In this document: one piece after another, positions 1 through 6,444 of the stretch
How positions within the stretch are numbered: position 1 is the first letter of the stretch
Layout of the letters: every line of letters begins with the position of its first letter
NCBI GenBank assembly: GCA_003539755.1
Contig: DPOH01000176.1
Coordinates: 10,070-20,570, forward strand
Length of the DNA stretch: 10,501 nt
Direction: 5' to 3'
DNA from: Clostridium sp.
GTDB lineage: Bacteria > Bacillota > Clostridia > Clostridiales > Clostridiaceae
Translations under genes and position numbers: made by a program
Notes under the pieces: generated by a model
Databases searched by the model: none
What the model was told of the DNA's origin: nothing
Seen by the model: the letters and a program-made list of their open reading frames with translations, nothing else

Positions 1-55
1 AGTTCTTTTATTATTTATTATTATTTTTGTACGAAATAAATCTTAAATTTATATG

Positions 56-90
56 TTGTGCATTAATTTAATAATCCTATCATAAATTAC
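56..90 (+). promoter_or_regulatory. Possible promoter upstream of yqfC (sigma-E-like or weak sigma-A-like)
   Basis: CATAAATT at 81-88 resembles the sigma-E -10 element (CATAcanT), and GCATTAA at 60-66 lies 14 nt upstream where a sigma-E -35 would be. The same stretch can also be read as a weak sigma-A promoter: TTGTGC (56-61), 16-nt spacer, TATCAT (78-83). The B. subtilis yqfC-yqfD genes belong to the mother-cell sigma-E regulon, which favours the first reading. Neither match is strong in such AT-rich DNA. The bases at 1-55 show only AT-rich sequence with a T-rich start, possibly the tail of an upstream terminator. Confidence 0.3.
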
Positions 91-119
91 AATGAAGGAG
101 TTTATGTAGGAGGATTAAT

Positions 120-398
120 ATGGAGGAAAGATTTCAAAAAAATAGGGAAAAGATATTAAATAAACTTGATTTTCCAAGTGATATATCTTTGGACTTGCCT
201 AAAATAATTGTAGTAGGAAATAGAGAAATTACAATAGAAAATCATAAGGGTATAATGGCATTTGAAAATAATATGGTTAAGATAAATTCTAGAATAGGCC
301 CCATAATAGTCAAAGGAGAAAAATTTGAAATATTGTTTATTGGAGAAACAAGTATGACTATAAATGGAATCTTTAAAGGAATTTCATATGAAGGGTAA
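120..398 (+). CDS. yqfC: Sporulation protein YqfC (YabP/YqfC family)
   Basis: This is a 92-residue protein, the usual size for YqfC (B. subtilis about 93). It starts with a short charged N-terminus and continues as a beta-rich YabP-like domain from about residue 28 to the end. That domain has the family pattern of hydrophobic strands (IIVVGNREITIEN, MVKINSRIGPIIVKG, FEILFIGETSMTINGIFKGI). The ATG at 120 is preceded by a perfect AGGAGG at 108-113 with a 6-nt gap, so the start is secure. The stop overlaps the yqfD start (TAATG), implying translational coupling. The family is made in the mother cell during sporulation and is linked to spore-coat or forespore-membrane functions; the biochemical role is unknown. 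The family call rests on sequence pattern and on the yqfD neighbour. Confidence 0.9.
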   Translation: MEERFQKNREKILNKLDFPSDISLDLPKIIVVGNREITIENHKGIMAFENNMVKINSRIGPIIVKGEKFEILFIGETSMTINGIFKGISYEG

Positions 399-1537
399 TG
401 GTTAGGATGTTTGATAAACTAAAAAAAGGTGAAATTGCCATAGAAATAAGTGCTTTAAATCCTGAAAGAATTTTAAATGCTCTGTGGAATAGAAATATTT
501 ATACAGGGCATGTAGTTAAACTAAACTTAACAACTATTAGGTTTATAATAGAGTATAGTGATTATAAAGAAACTATAGATGTTATAAAAAGGTTAAAAGG
601 AAAATTTAAAGTTGTAGATAAAAGTGGAGGAATTCTTTTGTTTATATTACTAAAGAGGAGGATATCCCTAGTGATAGGAGGCATATTGTTCTTTATGGTG
701 ATTTATGTGATGTCTAATTTTATATGGTCAATACAAATAGATACAAAGAATAATATATCTCCATTTGAAATAAGGCAGCAACTTAATGAAATAGGAATTA
801 AGCCAGGGCTCAAAAAAACAGACTTAAACGTATATGAAATAGAAAGAAAAATGGAAAATTTAAATGATCAAATAATGTGGATTAGGACAAGAATTGAAGG
901 ATCTACATTAAAGCTTGTAATAGAGGAGAAAATTAATCCTCCATCATTAGAGGAAAATGAAAATCCTAATGAAGTAGTTGCAAAAATGGATGGAGAAATA
1001 CAGAGGGTATATACTTATTCTGGGAATGCAGCAGTGAAACCTGGAGATATAGTTAAAAAAGGAGATACATTAATACTTGGAGTTCAAGGAAGAGAAGGGT
1101 TTGAGAGAGAAGTAAAACCTAAAGGAACTGTTATTGCTAATACATTTTATGAAAAAGATATGGAAGTACAGATAAATGGTGATAAACTTACTAGAAGTGG
1201 AAACAAGAAAAATGAAATGTATCTAAATGTTTTTGGTAAAAAAATTTACTTAAAAAAAGTTTTAGATAGATATAAATATTATGATAAAATAGAAGAAAAC
1301 AATGGATGTTTTAACAAAACAATATATTTTGAAAAGAAGCCTGAAAAAGTAAATGAGGATAAAGACAAAGCAGTTAATGAAGCTAGCAGAAAGTTAGAGC
1401 AGTCATTGAGTAAAACATTAAGCAACGATAGTAAAATAATAGATAAAAAGATTACTATTGATAAAATTGATGAAAATAATATTATGGTAAGAGTTCTATT
1501 TACTGTACAGCAAGATATTGCAAAGGGAATTTCATAA
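398..1537 (+). CDS. yqfD: Sporulation protein YqfD
   Basis: This 379-residue protein matches the YqfD family in length (B. subtilis about 398). It has an N-terminal soluble part (1-85), one clear membrane helix at about 90-112 (LVIGGILFFMVIYVMSNFIW), then a large extracytoplasmic or intermembrane part with a POTRA-like stretch after the helix (about 113-176, IQIDTKNNISPFEIRQQLNE onward). A conserved region with PGDIVKKGDTLILG follows at about 215-229. YqfD is a sigma-E-dependent sporulation membrane protein of unknown biochemical function. The start is uncertain. ATG 398 overlaps the yqfC stop by one base but has only 2 nt after the GAAGGG that could act as its ribosome site. An in-frame ATG at 407 (MFDKLKKG...) has AAGGG 11 nt upstream and may be the real start. 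A 32-nt gap separates it from pgpH. Confidence 0.88.
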   Translation: MVRMFDKLKKGEIAIEISALNPERILNALWNRNIYTGHVVKLNLTTIRFIIEYSDYKETIDVIKRLKGKFKVVDKSGGILLFILLKRRISLVIGGILFFMVIYVMSNFIWSIQIDTKNNISPFEIRQQLNEIGIKPGLKKTDLNVYEIERKMENLNDQIMWIRTRIEGSTLKLVIEEKINPPSLEENENPNEVVAKMDGEIQRVYTYSGNAAVKPGDIVKKGDTLILGVQGREGFEREVKPKGTVIANTFYEKDMEVQINGDKLTRSGNKKNEMYLNVFGKKIYLKKVLDRYKYYDKIEENNGCFNKTIYFEKKPEKVNEDKDKAVNEASRKLEQSLSKTLSNDSKIIDKKITIDKIDENNIMVRVLFTVQQDIAKGIS

Positions 1538-1569
1538 TGTATTTGATGTAAGATGAAAAGGTGAGTAAC

Positions 1570-3657
1570 ATGAATAATAAAAAAAATAGTGTTAGAAAAA
1601 TAAGTGATAAATTTAAGCGGAATTTATTATTTATAGGTGTTTTTGTGATTGCATATATATTAATTGTAACTGCAGTAACACCAAAGCAATATAGCTTAGA
1701 AGTCGGTCAGATACCTATGCAGGACATAAAGGCTCCTAGGGATACAATTGATGAAGAAGCTACCAGAAAGAAGGAAGAACAGGCTGTAGCAAAAGTAGAT
1801 AATCAGTATACTCAAAAAACAGAGGTGAAAAATACAGCTGAAGATAATATAAAAGATTTATTTTCAAAATTAGTAGAATTGAGCGATAGTAATGCCTCAC
1901 AAAGTGATAAGATATCTCAGCTAAAAGGAGTGGGAGGTATTACATTATCAGATAATCAATATGCGATATTGTTAGCTATACCTAAAGAAGATTTAGATGG
2001 TATACAACAAAAGATTATTAATATTATTGATAATGCATATAAAAAGAATATTGGTGAAGATGAGGAAACTGAATTAAAGCCGGCTAGAAAAAATGCAATA
2101 AATGAAGTAGAAAAACTTAATCTTAATGCAGATCTTATTGGAGTGTTAAGTGAAGTGGTTGAAAAACAAATTAATCCTAATTTTTTCCTTGATGATCAAA
2201 AGAAACAAGAAATGATTAATGAAGCTAAAAAAAATGTTACTAAAGTTATGATAAAGCAGAATCAAATAATTGTTAAAGAAGGTGTTCCAGTTACACAAGA
2301 ACAATTAGATATATTATCAGATTTGGGAATGCTTGATAATGATAAAGAGTCAAAATATGCTTATGTATATATAATTTTAGTTTTGTTCTTATCATCAATA
2401 TTGTTTTTACAATATAATTATATATATAGAAATTATAAAGATATTTACAATAATACTAAAAAACTTGTATTAATAAGTGTAATAAATTTAGGATCATTAG
2501 TATTAGCAAGAGCTATTGGAAGTTTTTCGCCATACCTTATTCCATTTGCATGTGCACCAATGCTGCTTACATTGTTGTTAAATTACAAAATTTCTATGTT
2601 TGTAAGTATATTAAATATAATACTTATTAGTGCAACAAATAGTTTTGATGTTCAGGTTATAATAGTTGGAGTAGTAACTTCGTTATTAGGTGCAACTTTA
2701 CTCAAGAAAATGCAGCAGAGAAATGATTTGATTTATTCTACAGGATATATAGCTATAGTGGGTTCAGTACTTACATTATCAACTGGAGTTCTTATATCAA
2801 GTGATTTTGTTGAAGTTCTTATGAAGAGTGGTTTTGCATTTATAGGTGGAGCACTTTCGGGAGTATTAGCACTTGGAATTTTACCATTTTTAGAAGGATC
2901 ATTTAATGAAGTTACAACATTAAAACTTCTAGAACTCTCAAATCCTAATAATGTATTACTAAAGAAATTACTGATGGATGCACCAGGAACATACCACCAT
3001 AGTATGCTTGTAGCAAATTTAGCAGAGATGGCGTCAGAGGAAGTAGGAGCAAATTCAGTTGTGACAAGAATAGGAGCTTACTATCATGATATAGGAAAGA
3101 CTCAAAAACCATATTTCTTTGCAGAAAATCAGATAGGGGGAGATAATCCACATAATAATCTTGATCCAGAACTAAGTGCAAAGATTATTATTTCTCATGT
3201 TAAAGATGGTATTGAGCTTGCTAAGAAATACAATATACCAAGTGTAATTCAAGATATTATTGCTCAACATCATGGTACTACACTTGTAAAGTATTTTTAT
3301 TACACAGCTAAAAATAATGCTGAAAATCCTGATGATATTAAGGAAGAAAATTTTAGGTATCCTGGACCTATTCCAAATAGTAAAGAATCAGGAATAATAA
3401 TGCTTGCTGATAGTGTTGAGGCAGCAGTACGTTCAATAAAGGAACCAAACGAAGATAAAATAAAGGAAATGGTTAATAATATAGTTAATGACAAGTTATC
3501 TTCAGGGCAACTAGATAATTGTGATCTTACTATAAATGATATTCGAAAGATTAAAAAATGTTTTCTTACAGCATTAAATGGAATATATCATCATAGAGTT
3601 GAATATCCAAAGGAAAAAATAAAAGAATTAAAAAATACGGAGGAAAACTTAAAATAA
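1570..3657 (+). CDS. pgpH: 7TM-HD cyclic-di-AMP phosphodiesterase PgpH (YqfF)
   Basis: The protein (695 aa from ATG 1570) hydrolyses the second messenger c-di-AMP at the membrane. Order of parts: one N-terminal helix (about 18-37), a charged extracytoplasmic 7TMR-HDED domain (about 40-260), six or seven membrane helices (about 264-445), and a cytoplasmic HD domain to the end. HD metal ligands visible are His477 (GTYHHSML), His506-Asp507 (YYHDIGK), His543 (ISHV), His567-His568 (AQHHGT) and Asp614 (LADSVEA). This is the spacing I recall for Listeria PgpH up to the final Asp, which lies about three residues further on. I chose ATG 1570 over the in-frame GTG at 1561. AAGGTGA (1558-1564) is a good ribosome site 5 nt before 1570, and the GTG lies inside that site. 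The gene shares an operon with ybeY, as in B. subtilis. Confidence 0.95.
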   Translation: MNNKKNSVRKISDKFKRNLLFIGVFVIAYILIVTAVTPKQYSLEVGQIPMQDIKAPRDTIDEEATRKKEEQAVAKVDNQYTQKTEVKNTAEDNIKDLFSKLVELSDSNASQSDKISQLKGVGGITLSDNQYAILLAIPKEDLDGIQQKIINIIDNAYKKNIGEDEETELKPARKNAINEVEKLNLNADLIGVLSEVVEKQINPNFFLDDQKKQEMINEAKKNVTKVMIKQNQIIVKEGVPVTQEQLDILSDLGMLDNDKESKYAYVYIILVLFLSSILFLQYNYIYRNYKDIYNNTKKLVLISVINLGSLVLARAIGSFSPYLIPFACAPMLLTLLLNYKISMFVSILNIILISATNSFDVQVIIVGVVTSLLGATLLKKMQQRNDLIYSTGYIAIVGSVLTLSTGVLISSDFVEVLMKSGFAFIGGALSGVLALGILPFLEGSFNEVTTLKLLELSNPNNVLLKKLLMDAPGTYHHSMLVANLAEMASEEVGANSVVTRIGAYYHDIGKTQKPYFFAENQIGGDNPHNNLDPELSAKIIISHVKDGIELAKKYNIPSVIQDIIAQHHGTTLVKYFYYTAKNNAENPDDIKEENFRYPGPIPNSKESGIIMLADSVEAAVRSIKEPNEDKIKEMVNNIVNDKLSSGQLDNCDLTINDIRKIKKCFLTALNGIYHHRVEYPKEKIKELKNTEENLK

Positions 3658-4163
3658 TGATTTATGTAGATAATAGACAAGAAAAAATAGAAGCAGATGA
3701 GGAATTAGTTTCTTTATTGGAAAAGGTAATAGAATTTACTCTTAAAGAAGAAGAAGTTGAAGTAGATTGTGAAGTTTCATTGCTTTTTGTTGATAATGAT
3801 GAAATAAGACAAATAAATAATGAGACTAGGGGAATAAATAGTGTTACGGATGTTTTATCATTTCCAATGCTTGATTATGAAGATAAGAAGGTATTTAAAG
3901 AAGTATATAAGAATTATGAATTTTCACAAAGTGACTGTGATGGAGAAGAACTTGTTTTGGGAGACGTTGTTTTATCTTTAGAAAGAGCATTAGAGCAGTC
4001 AAAAGAATTTAATCATTCTTTTGAAAGAGAAGCTTCATATCTTGTAGTACATTCTATATTGCATTTACTGGGATACGATCATATGGAAGAAGAAGATAAG
4101 GTTGTTATGAGAAAAAGAGAAGAGGAAATTTTAAATAAATTAAATATAACAAGAGAAGACTAA
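3657..4163 (+). CDS. ybeY: Endoribonuclease YbeY (16S rRNA maturation factor)
   Basis: YbeY is a zinc-dependent single-strand RNA endonuclease acting in 16S rRNA 3'-end processing and 70S quality control. The 168-residue length is typical of Firmicutes. The metal-binding signature is present at 132-142 as HSILHLLGYDH (His132, His136, His142). It has Ser where the common form is HGxLHLxGYDH, a conservative change that leaves the ligands intact. The other conserved blocks are RGINSVTDVLSFP (58-70) and LGDVVLS (101-107). An insertion-like acidic stretch at about 73-98 separates them. The start ATG overlaps the pgpH stop by one base (TAATG). GGAGGA at 3639-3644 lies 12 nt upstream, a little far, consistent with coupling to pgpH translation. 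It is the last gene before the terminator at 4217-4259. Era, another 30S factor, is encoded downstream in the same window. Confidence 0.95.
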   Translation: MIYVDNRQEKIEADEELVSLLEKVIEFTLKEEEVEVDCEVSLLFVDNDEIRQINNETRGINSVTDVLSFPMLDYEDKKVFKEVYKNYEFSQSDCDGEELVLGDVVLSLERALEQSKEFNHSFEREASYLVVHSILHLLGYDHMEEEDKVVMRKREEEILNKLNITRED

Positions 4164-4216
4164 AGCAGTTATCAGTTAACAATTTCAGGAAGAAATAGGA
4201 AGCTGTTTTTTGATAT

Positions 4217-4259
4217 AAATTACATAAGGTATTCTTTTGAATATCTTATGTAATTTTTT
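4217..4259 (+). terminator. Strong Rho-independent terminator after ybeY
   Basis: An 18-bp stem is formed by 4217-4234 and 4239-4256. All pairs are Watson-Crick except one G-T wobble. It is closed by a TTTT loop (4235-4238) and ends in a six-T run (4254-4259), the last bases of which belong to the stem. The stem is AT-rich, as expected in a clostridial genome. It would end transcripts of the yqfC-yqfD-pgpH-ybeY cluster. The stem is nearly symmetrical, with A-rich sequence upstream, so it may also act on the opposite strand, although no minus-strand gene is present. Confidence 0.85.
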
Positions 4260-4269
4260 GTATAAGTAG

Positions 4270-4275
4270 TATAAT
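4270..4275 (+). promoter_or_regulatory. Possible -10 box for dgkA-PAP2
   Basis: A perfect TATAAT lies 11 nt after the terminator T-run. The hexamer 17 nt upstream is TATGTA, a poor -35, and there is no TG extension. If it is used, the dgkA leader would be about 200 nt long and would carry the hairpin at 4408-4428 and the heptad repeats. Perfect TATAAT hexamers are expected by chance in this composition, so this is only a candidate. Confidence 0.3.
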
Positions 4276-4485
4276 AAGAATAAGTTAGTTATTATATAGA
4301 TGTATGGTGCAAGGTATATTACAAATAATGGTTAATGGTTATGAATTAATGTTTGAGGGTTTAGGGGAAGTATATATATATATAGATTTTTTAATTAAAA
4401 TATAAAAGATATTGTGATAAGCAATATCCACCTAAACTGTTAACTGTTACTTGATAACTATTAACTGAGAAGTTGGGTGTTCGAG

Positions 4486-5187
4486 ATGAAAATGAAAAAA
4501 GTTTTAGATAGTTTCAACAATGCGATAAATGGAATAATAGATACAGTAAGAACAGAAAGAAATATGAGGATACATTTAGTAGTGTGTTTAGGGGTACTTG
4601 TTGCTTGCTTTTTCTTTAATATAACAAAGTATGAGTTTCTGGCTCTTGCAATTACTATAGCTATGGTTATAAGTGCAGAGCTTGTCAATACAGCTGTTGA
4701 AGCGGCAATTGATATGACTACCAATTATTATCATCCTCTAGCTAAGGTTGCAAAAAATGCTGCAGCTGGTGCAGTGTTTGTAACAGCATTAAATGCCGTA
4801 CTTGTAGGATATGTGATATTTTGGGATAAACTAAGCGATATTTCATATTCTTTGATTAATACTGTTAAAAGTTCTGAGCCATATACAATATTTATTGTAT
4901 TAGTTATTGTATGTATTGCTACAATAATTGTAAAAGCAATTTTTGGGGAAGGAACACCACTCAAAGGTGGAATGCCTAGTGGGCATAGTGCTTTGGGATT
5001 TTCAATAGCTACAGCTATTTCGCTTATTACTGAAGAACCAACATGTATACTTTTAAGTTTTCTCTTAGCTGTAATAACAGCTCAGAGCAGGGTAGATTCT
5101 GAAGTTCATACAGTATTTGAAGTAGTGGTAGGAGCAGTATTTGGAATTCTTCTTACGTTATTTATCTTTACGGTGTTTAGATTATAA
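4486..5187 (+). CDS. dgkA: Diacylglycerol/undecaprenol kinase DgkA fused to a PAP2 phosphatase-like domain
   Basis: This 233-residue membrane protein has two parts. Residues 1-112 form a prokaryotic DgkA domain. Its active-site helix carries Glu65, Asn68, Glu72 and Asp76 (AELVNTAVEAAID), the spacing of E. coli Glu69/Asn72/Glu76/Asp80. Residues about 130-233 form a PAP2 domain with PSGHSA (catalytic-motif His167) and SR-x5-H-x3-E (Ser201, Arg202, His208, Glu212). The usual Asp after the histidine is Glu here, and the first motif keeps Lys but lacks a clear Arg-Pro. In Gram-positives DgkA phosphorylates undecaprenol, while PAP2 enzymes remove lipid phosphates, so the protein may control lipid-carrier recycling. 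I prefer ATG 4486, 6 nt after GGGTG; an in-frame GTG at 4477 and an ATG at 4492 are alternatives. It is transcribed alone between two terminators. Kinase domain is secure; PAP2 activity is inferred. Confidence 0.9.
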   Translation: MKMKKVLDSFNNAINGIIDTVRTERNMRIHLVVCLGVLVACFFFNITKYEFLALAITIAMVISAELVNTAVEAAIDMTTNYYHPLAKVAKNAAAGAVFVTALNAVLVGYVIFWDKLSDISYSLINTVKSSEPYTIFIVLVIVCIATIIVKAIFGEGTPLKGGMPSGHSALGFSIATAISLITEEPTCILLSFLLAVITAQSRVDSEVHTVFEVVVGAVFGILLTLFIFTVFRL

Positions 5188-5239
5188 GAATTTTAATTCA
5201 CATATATTAATTTTTAAAAAATAAAAAACTAATAATTTT

Positions 5240-5272
5240 AAAGATATACTTAAGGTGTATCTTTTTATTTTT
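5240..5272 (+). terminator. Rho-independent terminator after dgkA-PAP2
   Basis: A 10-bp stem (5240-5249 with 5255-5264, one G-T wobble) closes a 5-nt loop (TTAAG). It runs into a T-rich tail (TTATTTTT) up to 5272. It sits about 50 nt after the dgkA stop and would separate that gene from era. Confidence 0.75.
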
Positions 5273-5302
5273 GTATATGGTTTAGACAAATTGAAAAAAT
5301 AT

Positions 5303-5431
5303 CAATTTAATAATTACAATATATAATAAAAAATTAATGATTATTTTCAAATTAGAAATATATTGTAGTATATGTTAGTAACTAACTAATAATATTAGAT
5401 TGCTTAGTTAGTAATTGTAAATTGTAAATTG
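5303..5431. repeat. Second intergenic inverted-repeat region with heptad-like ends
   Basis: The 363-nt spacer between dgkA and era contains no gene. CAATTTAATAATTACAAT (5303-5320) and ATTGTAAATTGTAAATTG (5414-5431) are inverted copies at 15 of 18 positions. The right copy is a 7-bp tandem repeat (ATTGTAA x2 + ATTG). Nested inside are a perfect 10-bp inverted pair, TACAATATAT (5315-5324) / ATATATTGTA (5358-5367), and a hairpin with a 9-bp stem, ACTAACTAA (5381-5389) / TTAGTTAGT (5404-5412). In DNA this AT-rich, a 15/18 match alone is not significant. The case rests on the tandem heptads, the nested hairpins and the resemblance to the region at 4166-4467. Confidence 0.4.
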
Positions 5432-5450
5432 AAAATAAATAGAGTATACT
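5422..5450 (+). promoter_or_regulatory. Candidate sigma-A promoter for era
   Basis: TTGTAA (5422-5427) and TATACT (5445-5450) are separated by an optimal 17-nt spacer, matching sigma-A at four and five of six positions. A transcript would start near 5457 and carry a leader of roughly 95 nt before era. The -35 lies inside the right-hand heptad array of the repeat at 5303-5431. No better promoter was seen between the dgkA terminator and era. Confidence 0.45.
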
Positions 5451-5550
5451 ATTTATAAACTAGCATAATATAAAGATTAAGAAGAAATATAAAATCTTAC
5501 AAAGAAGCTTAACTTGATTTGACAAGAAAAAAGCTATTTAAGGAGGAAAA

Positions 5551-6441
5551 ATGTTTAAATCAGGATTTATATCTATAGTGGGCAGACCTAATGTAGGAAA
5601 GTCTACTTTATTAAATTATATAATGGGTGAAAAGTTATCGATAGTTTCAAATAAACCTCAAACAACAAGAAATAATATTCAGACAATATTAACTGGTGAT
5701 GATTTTCAGATGATTTTTGTTGATACACCAGGAATACATAAGCCTAAGCATAAGTTAGGTGAATTTATGGTTAATTCAGCTAAAGAATCAACAAAAGATG
5801 TTGATTTAGTTTTATTTTTAACTAATCCAGATGATGAAATAGGAAGAGGAGATAAATTTATCTTAGAAACTCTAAAAAGCAAAAAGTGCCCAGTATTTTT
5901 AGTTCTAAATAAAGTAGATGAAAATACACAGGATAGAGTTGCAAAAAGTCTTGCAATGTACTCAGAAGCATTTGAATTTGATGAAATAATACCTATATCA
6001 GCAATAAAGGGTAAAAATGTAGATACGCTTCTTGACTTAATGAAGAAGGCTATGCCAGAAGGACCTAAATATTATCCAGACGATATGATAACAGATGTTC
6101 AAGAAAAATTTGTTGTATCTGAAATTGTAAGAGAAAAAGCATTAAGAACATTAAGAGATGAGGTTCCTCATGGAATAGCTGTAGATATAATTCAAATGAA
6201 GCAGAAAGAAAATGGAACATATCATATAGAAGTGGATCTTATATGTGAAAAAGATTCACACAAAGGAATAATAATAGGTAAAAATGGGCAGACGCTTAAG
6301 AGAATAGGTGAAACTTCAAGATATGAACTTGAAAGATTTCTACGTGCAAAAGTAAATATAAAGATATGGGTTAAAGTTAGAAAAGAGTGGAGAGATAATC
6401 AGCTCTTATTAAAGGAATTAGGATATAAGAAAAATAAATAG
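5551..6441 (+). CDS. era: GTPase Era
   Basis: Era is an essential GTPase that binds the 3' end of 16S rRNA during 30S assembly. At 296 residues it is standard length. All G motifs are present: G1 GRPNVGKST (11-19), G2 QTTR (37-40), G3 DTPG (58-61), G4 NKVD (120-123) and G5 SAIKG (150-154). The C-terminal KH RNA-binding domain shows GIIIGKNGQTLKRIG (239-253) with the GxxG loop at 243-246. ATG 5551 follows AAGGAGG (5540-5546) by 4 nt. recO begins within 3-12 nt of the stop, so the two are co-transcribed. In B. subtilis cdd precedes era; here there is only the repeat-rich spacer and dgkA. YbeY, which also acts on 16S rRNA, is encoded upstream. Confidence 0.98.
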   Translation: MFKSGFISIVGRPNVGKSTLLNYIMGEKLSIVSNKPQTTRNNIQTILTGDDFQMIFVDTPGIHKPKHKLGEFMVNSAKESTKDVDLVLFLTNPDDEIGRGDKFILETLKSKKCPVFLVLNKVDENTQDRVAKSLAMYSEAFEFDEIIPISAIKGKNVDTLLDLMKKAMPEGPKYYPDDMITDVQEKFVVSEIVREKALRTLRDEVPHGIAVDIIQMKQKENGTYHIEVDLICEKDSHKGIIIGKNGQTLKRIGETSRYELERFLRAKVNIKIWVKVRKEWRDNQLLLKELGYKKNK

Positions 6442-6444
6442 GAG

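Larger units (their letters stand above)
4166..4467. repeat. Intergenic element bounded by inverted arrays of a degenerate 7-bp repeat
   Basis: The whole ybeY-dgkA spacer is framed by short tandem heptads in opposite orientation. At the left end GTTATCA (4168-4174) and GTTAACA (4175-4181) are adjacent. At the right end four units follow one another: TGTTAAC (4438-4444), TGTTACT (4445-4451), TGATAAC (4452-4458) and TATTAAC (4459-4465). The reverse complement of the left end reads TGTTAAC-TGATAAC-TG, two of the right-end units. The interior holds an intrinsic terminator, a possible -10, a TA microsatellite (4371-4384) and a perfect 7-bp hairpin at 4408-4428 (GATATTG / CAATATC). No target-site duplication and no coding potential were seen. 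It could be a non-autonomous mobile element, a recombination-prone repeat or an RNA processing signal; the sequence alone does not decide. Confidence 0.55.

Noticed and set aside
2945..3494. Minus-strand open frames within pgpH, and similar ones inside dgkA, the DUF4342 gene, ccpN and ppdK
   Set aside because: They are antisense to strongly supported genes, lack ribosome sites and have no recognisable protein features.
3657..4163. Ser instead of Gly in the YbeY HxxxH motif as a sign of inactivity
   Set aside because: All three histidine ligands are kept with correct spacing; the substitution is conservative.
4328..4405. A 25-codon open frame inside the ybeY-dgkA spacer (MVNGYELM...)
   Set aside because: It has no ribosome binding site, ends in low-complexity TA repeats, and lies inside the repeat-bounded element.
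4438..4467. Short tandem repeats as a CRISPR-like array
   Set aside because: Units are 7 bp with no spacers and no cas genes; they are simple tandem heptads.
4166..4467. Insertion sequence or MITE with target-site duplication
   Set aside because: No direct duplication could be found flanking the heptad arrays, so a mobile-element label is not supported; it is reported only as a repeat.
5519..5524. Perfect TTGACA just upstream of era
   Set aside because: The matching -10 would fall on the ribosome site and start codon of era (about 5542-5547), leaving no room for a leader, so it is not a workable promoter.
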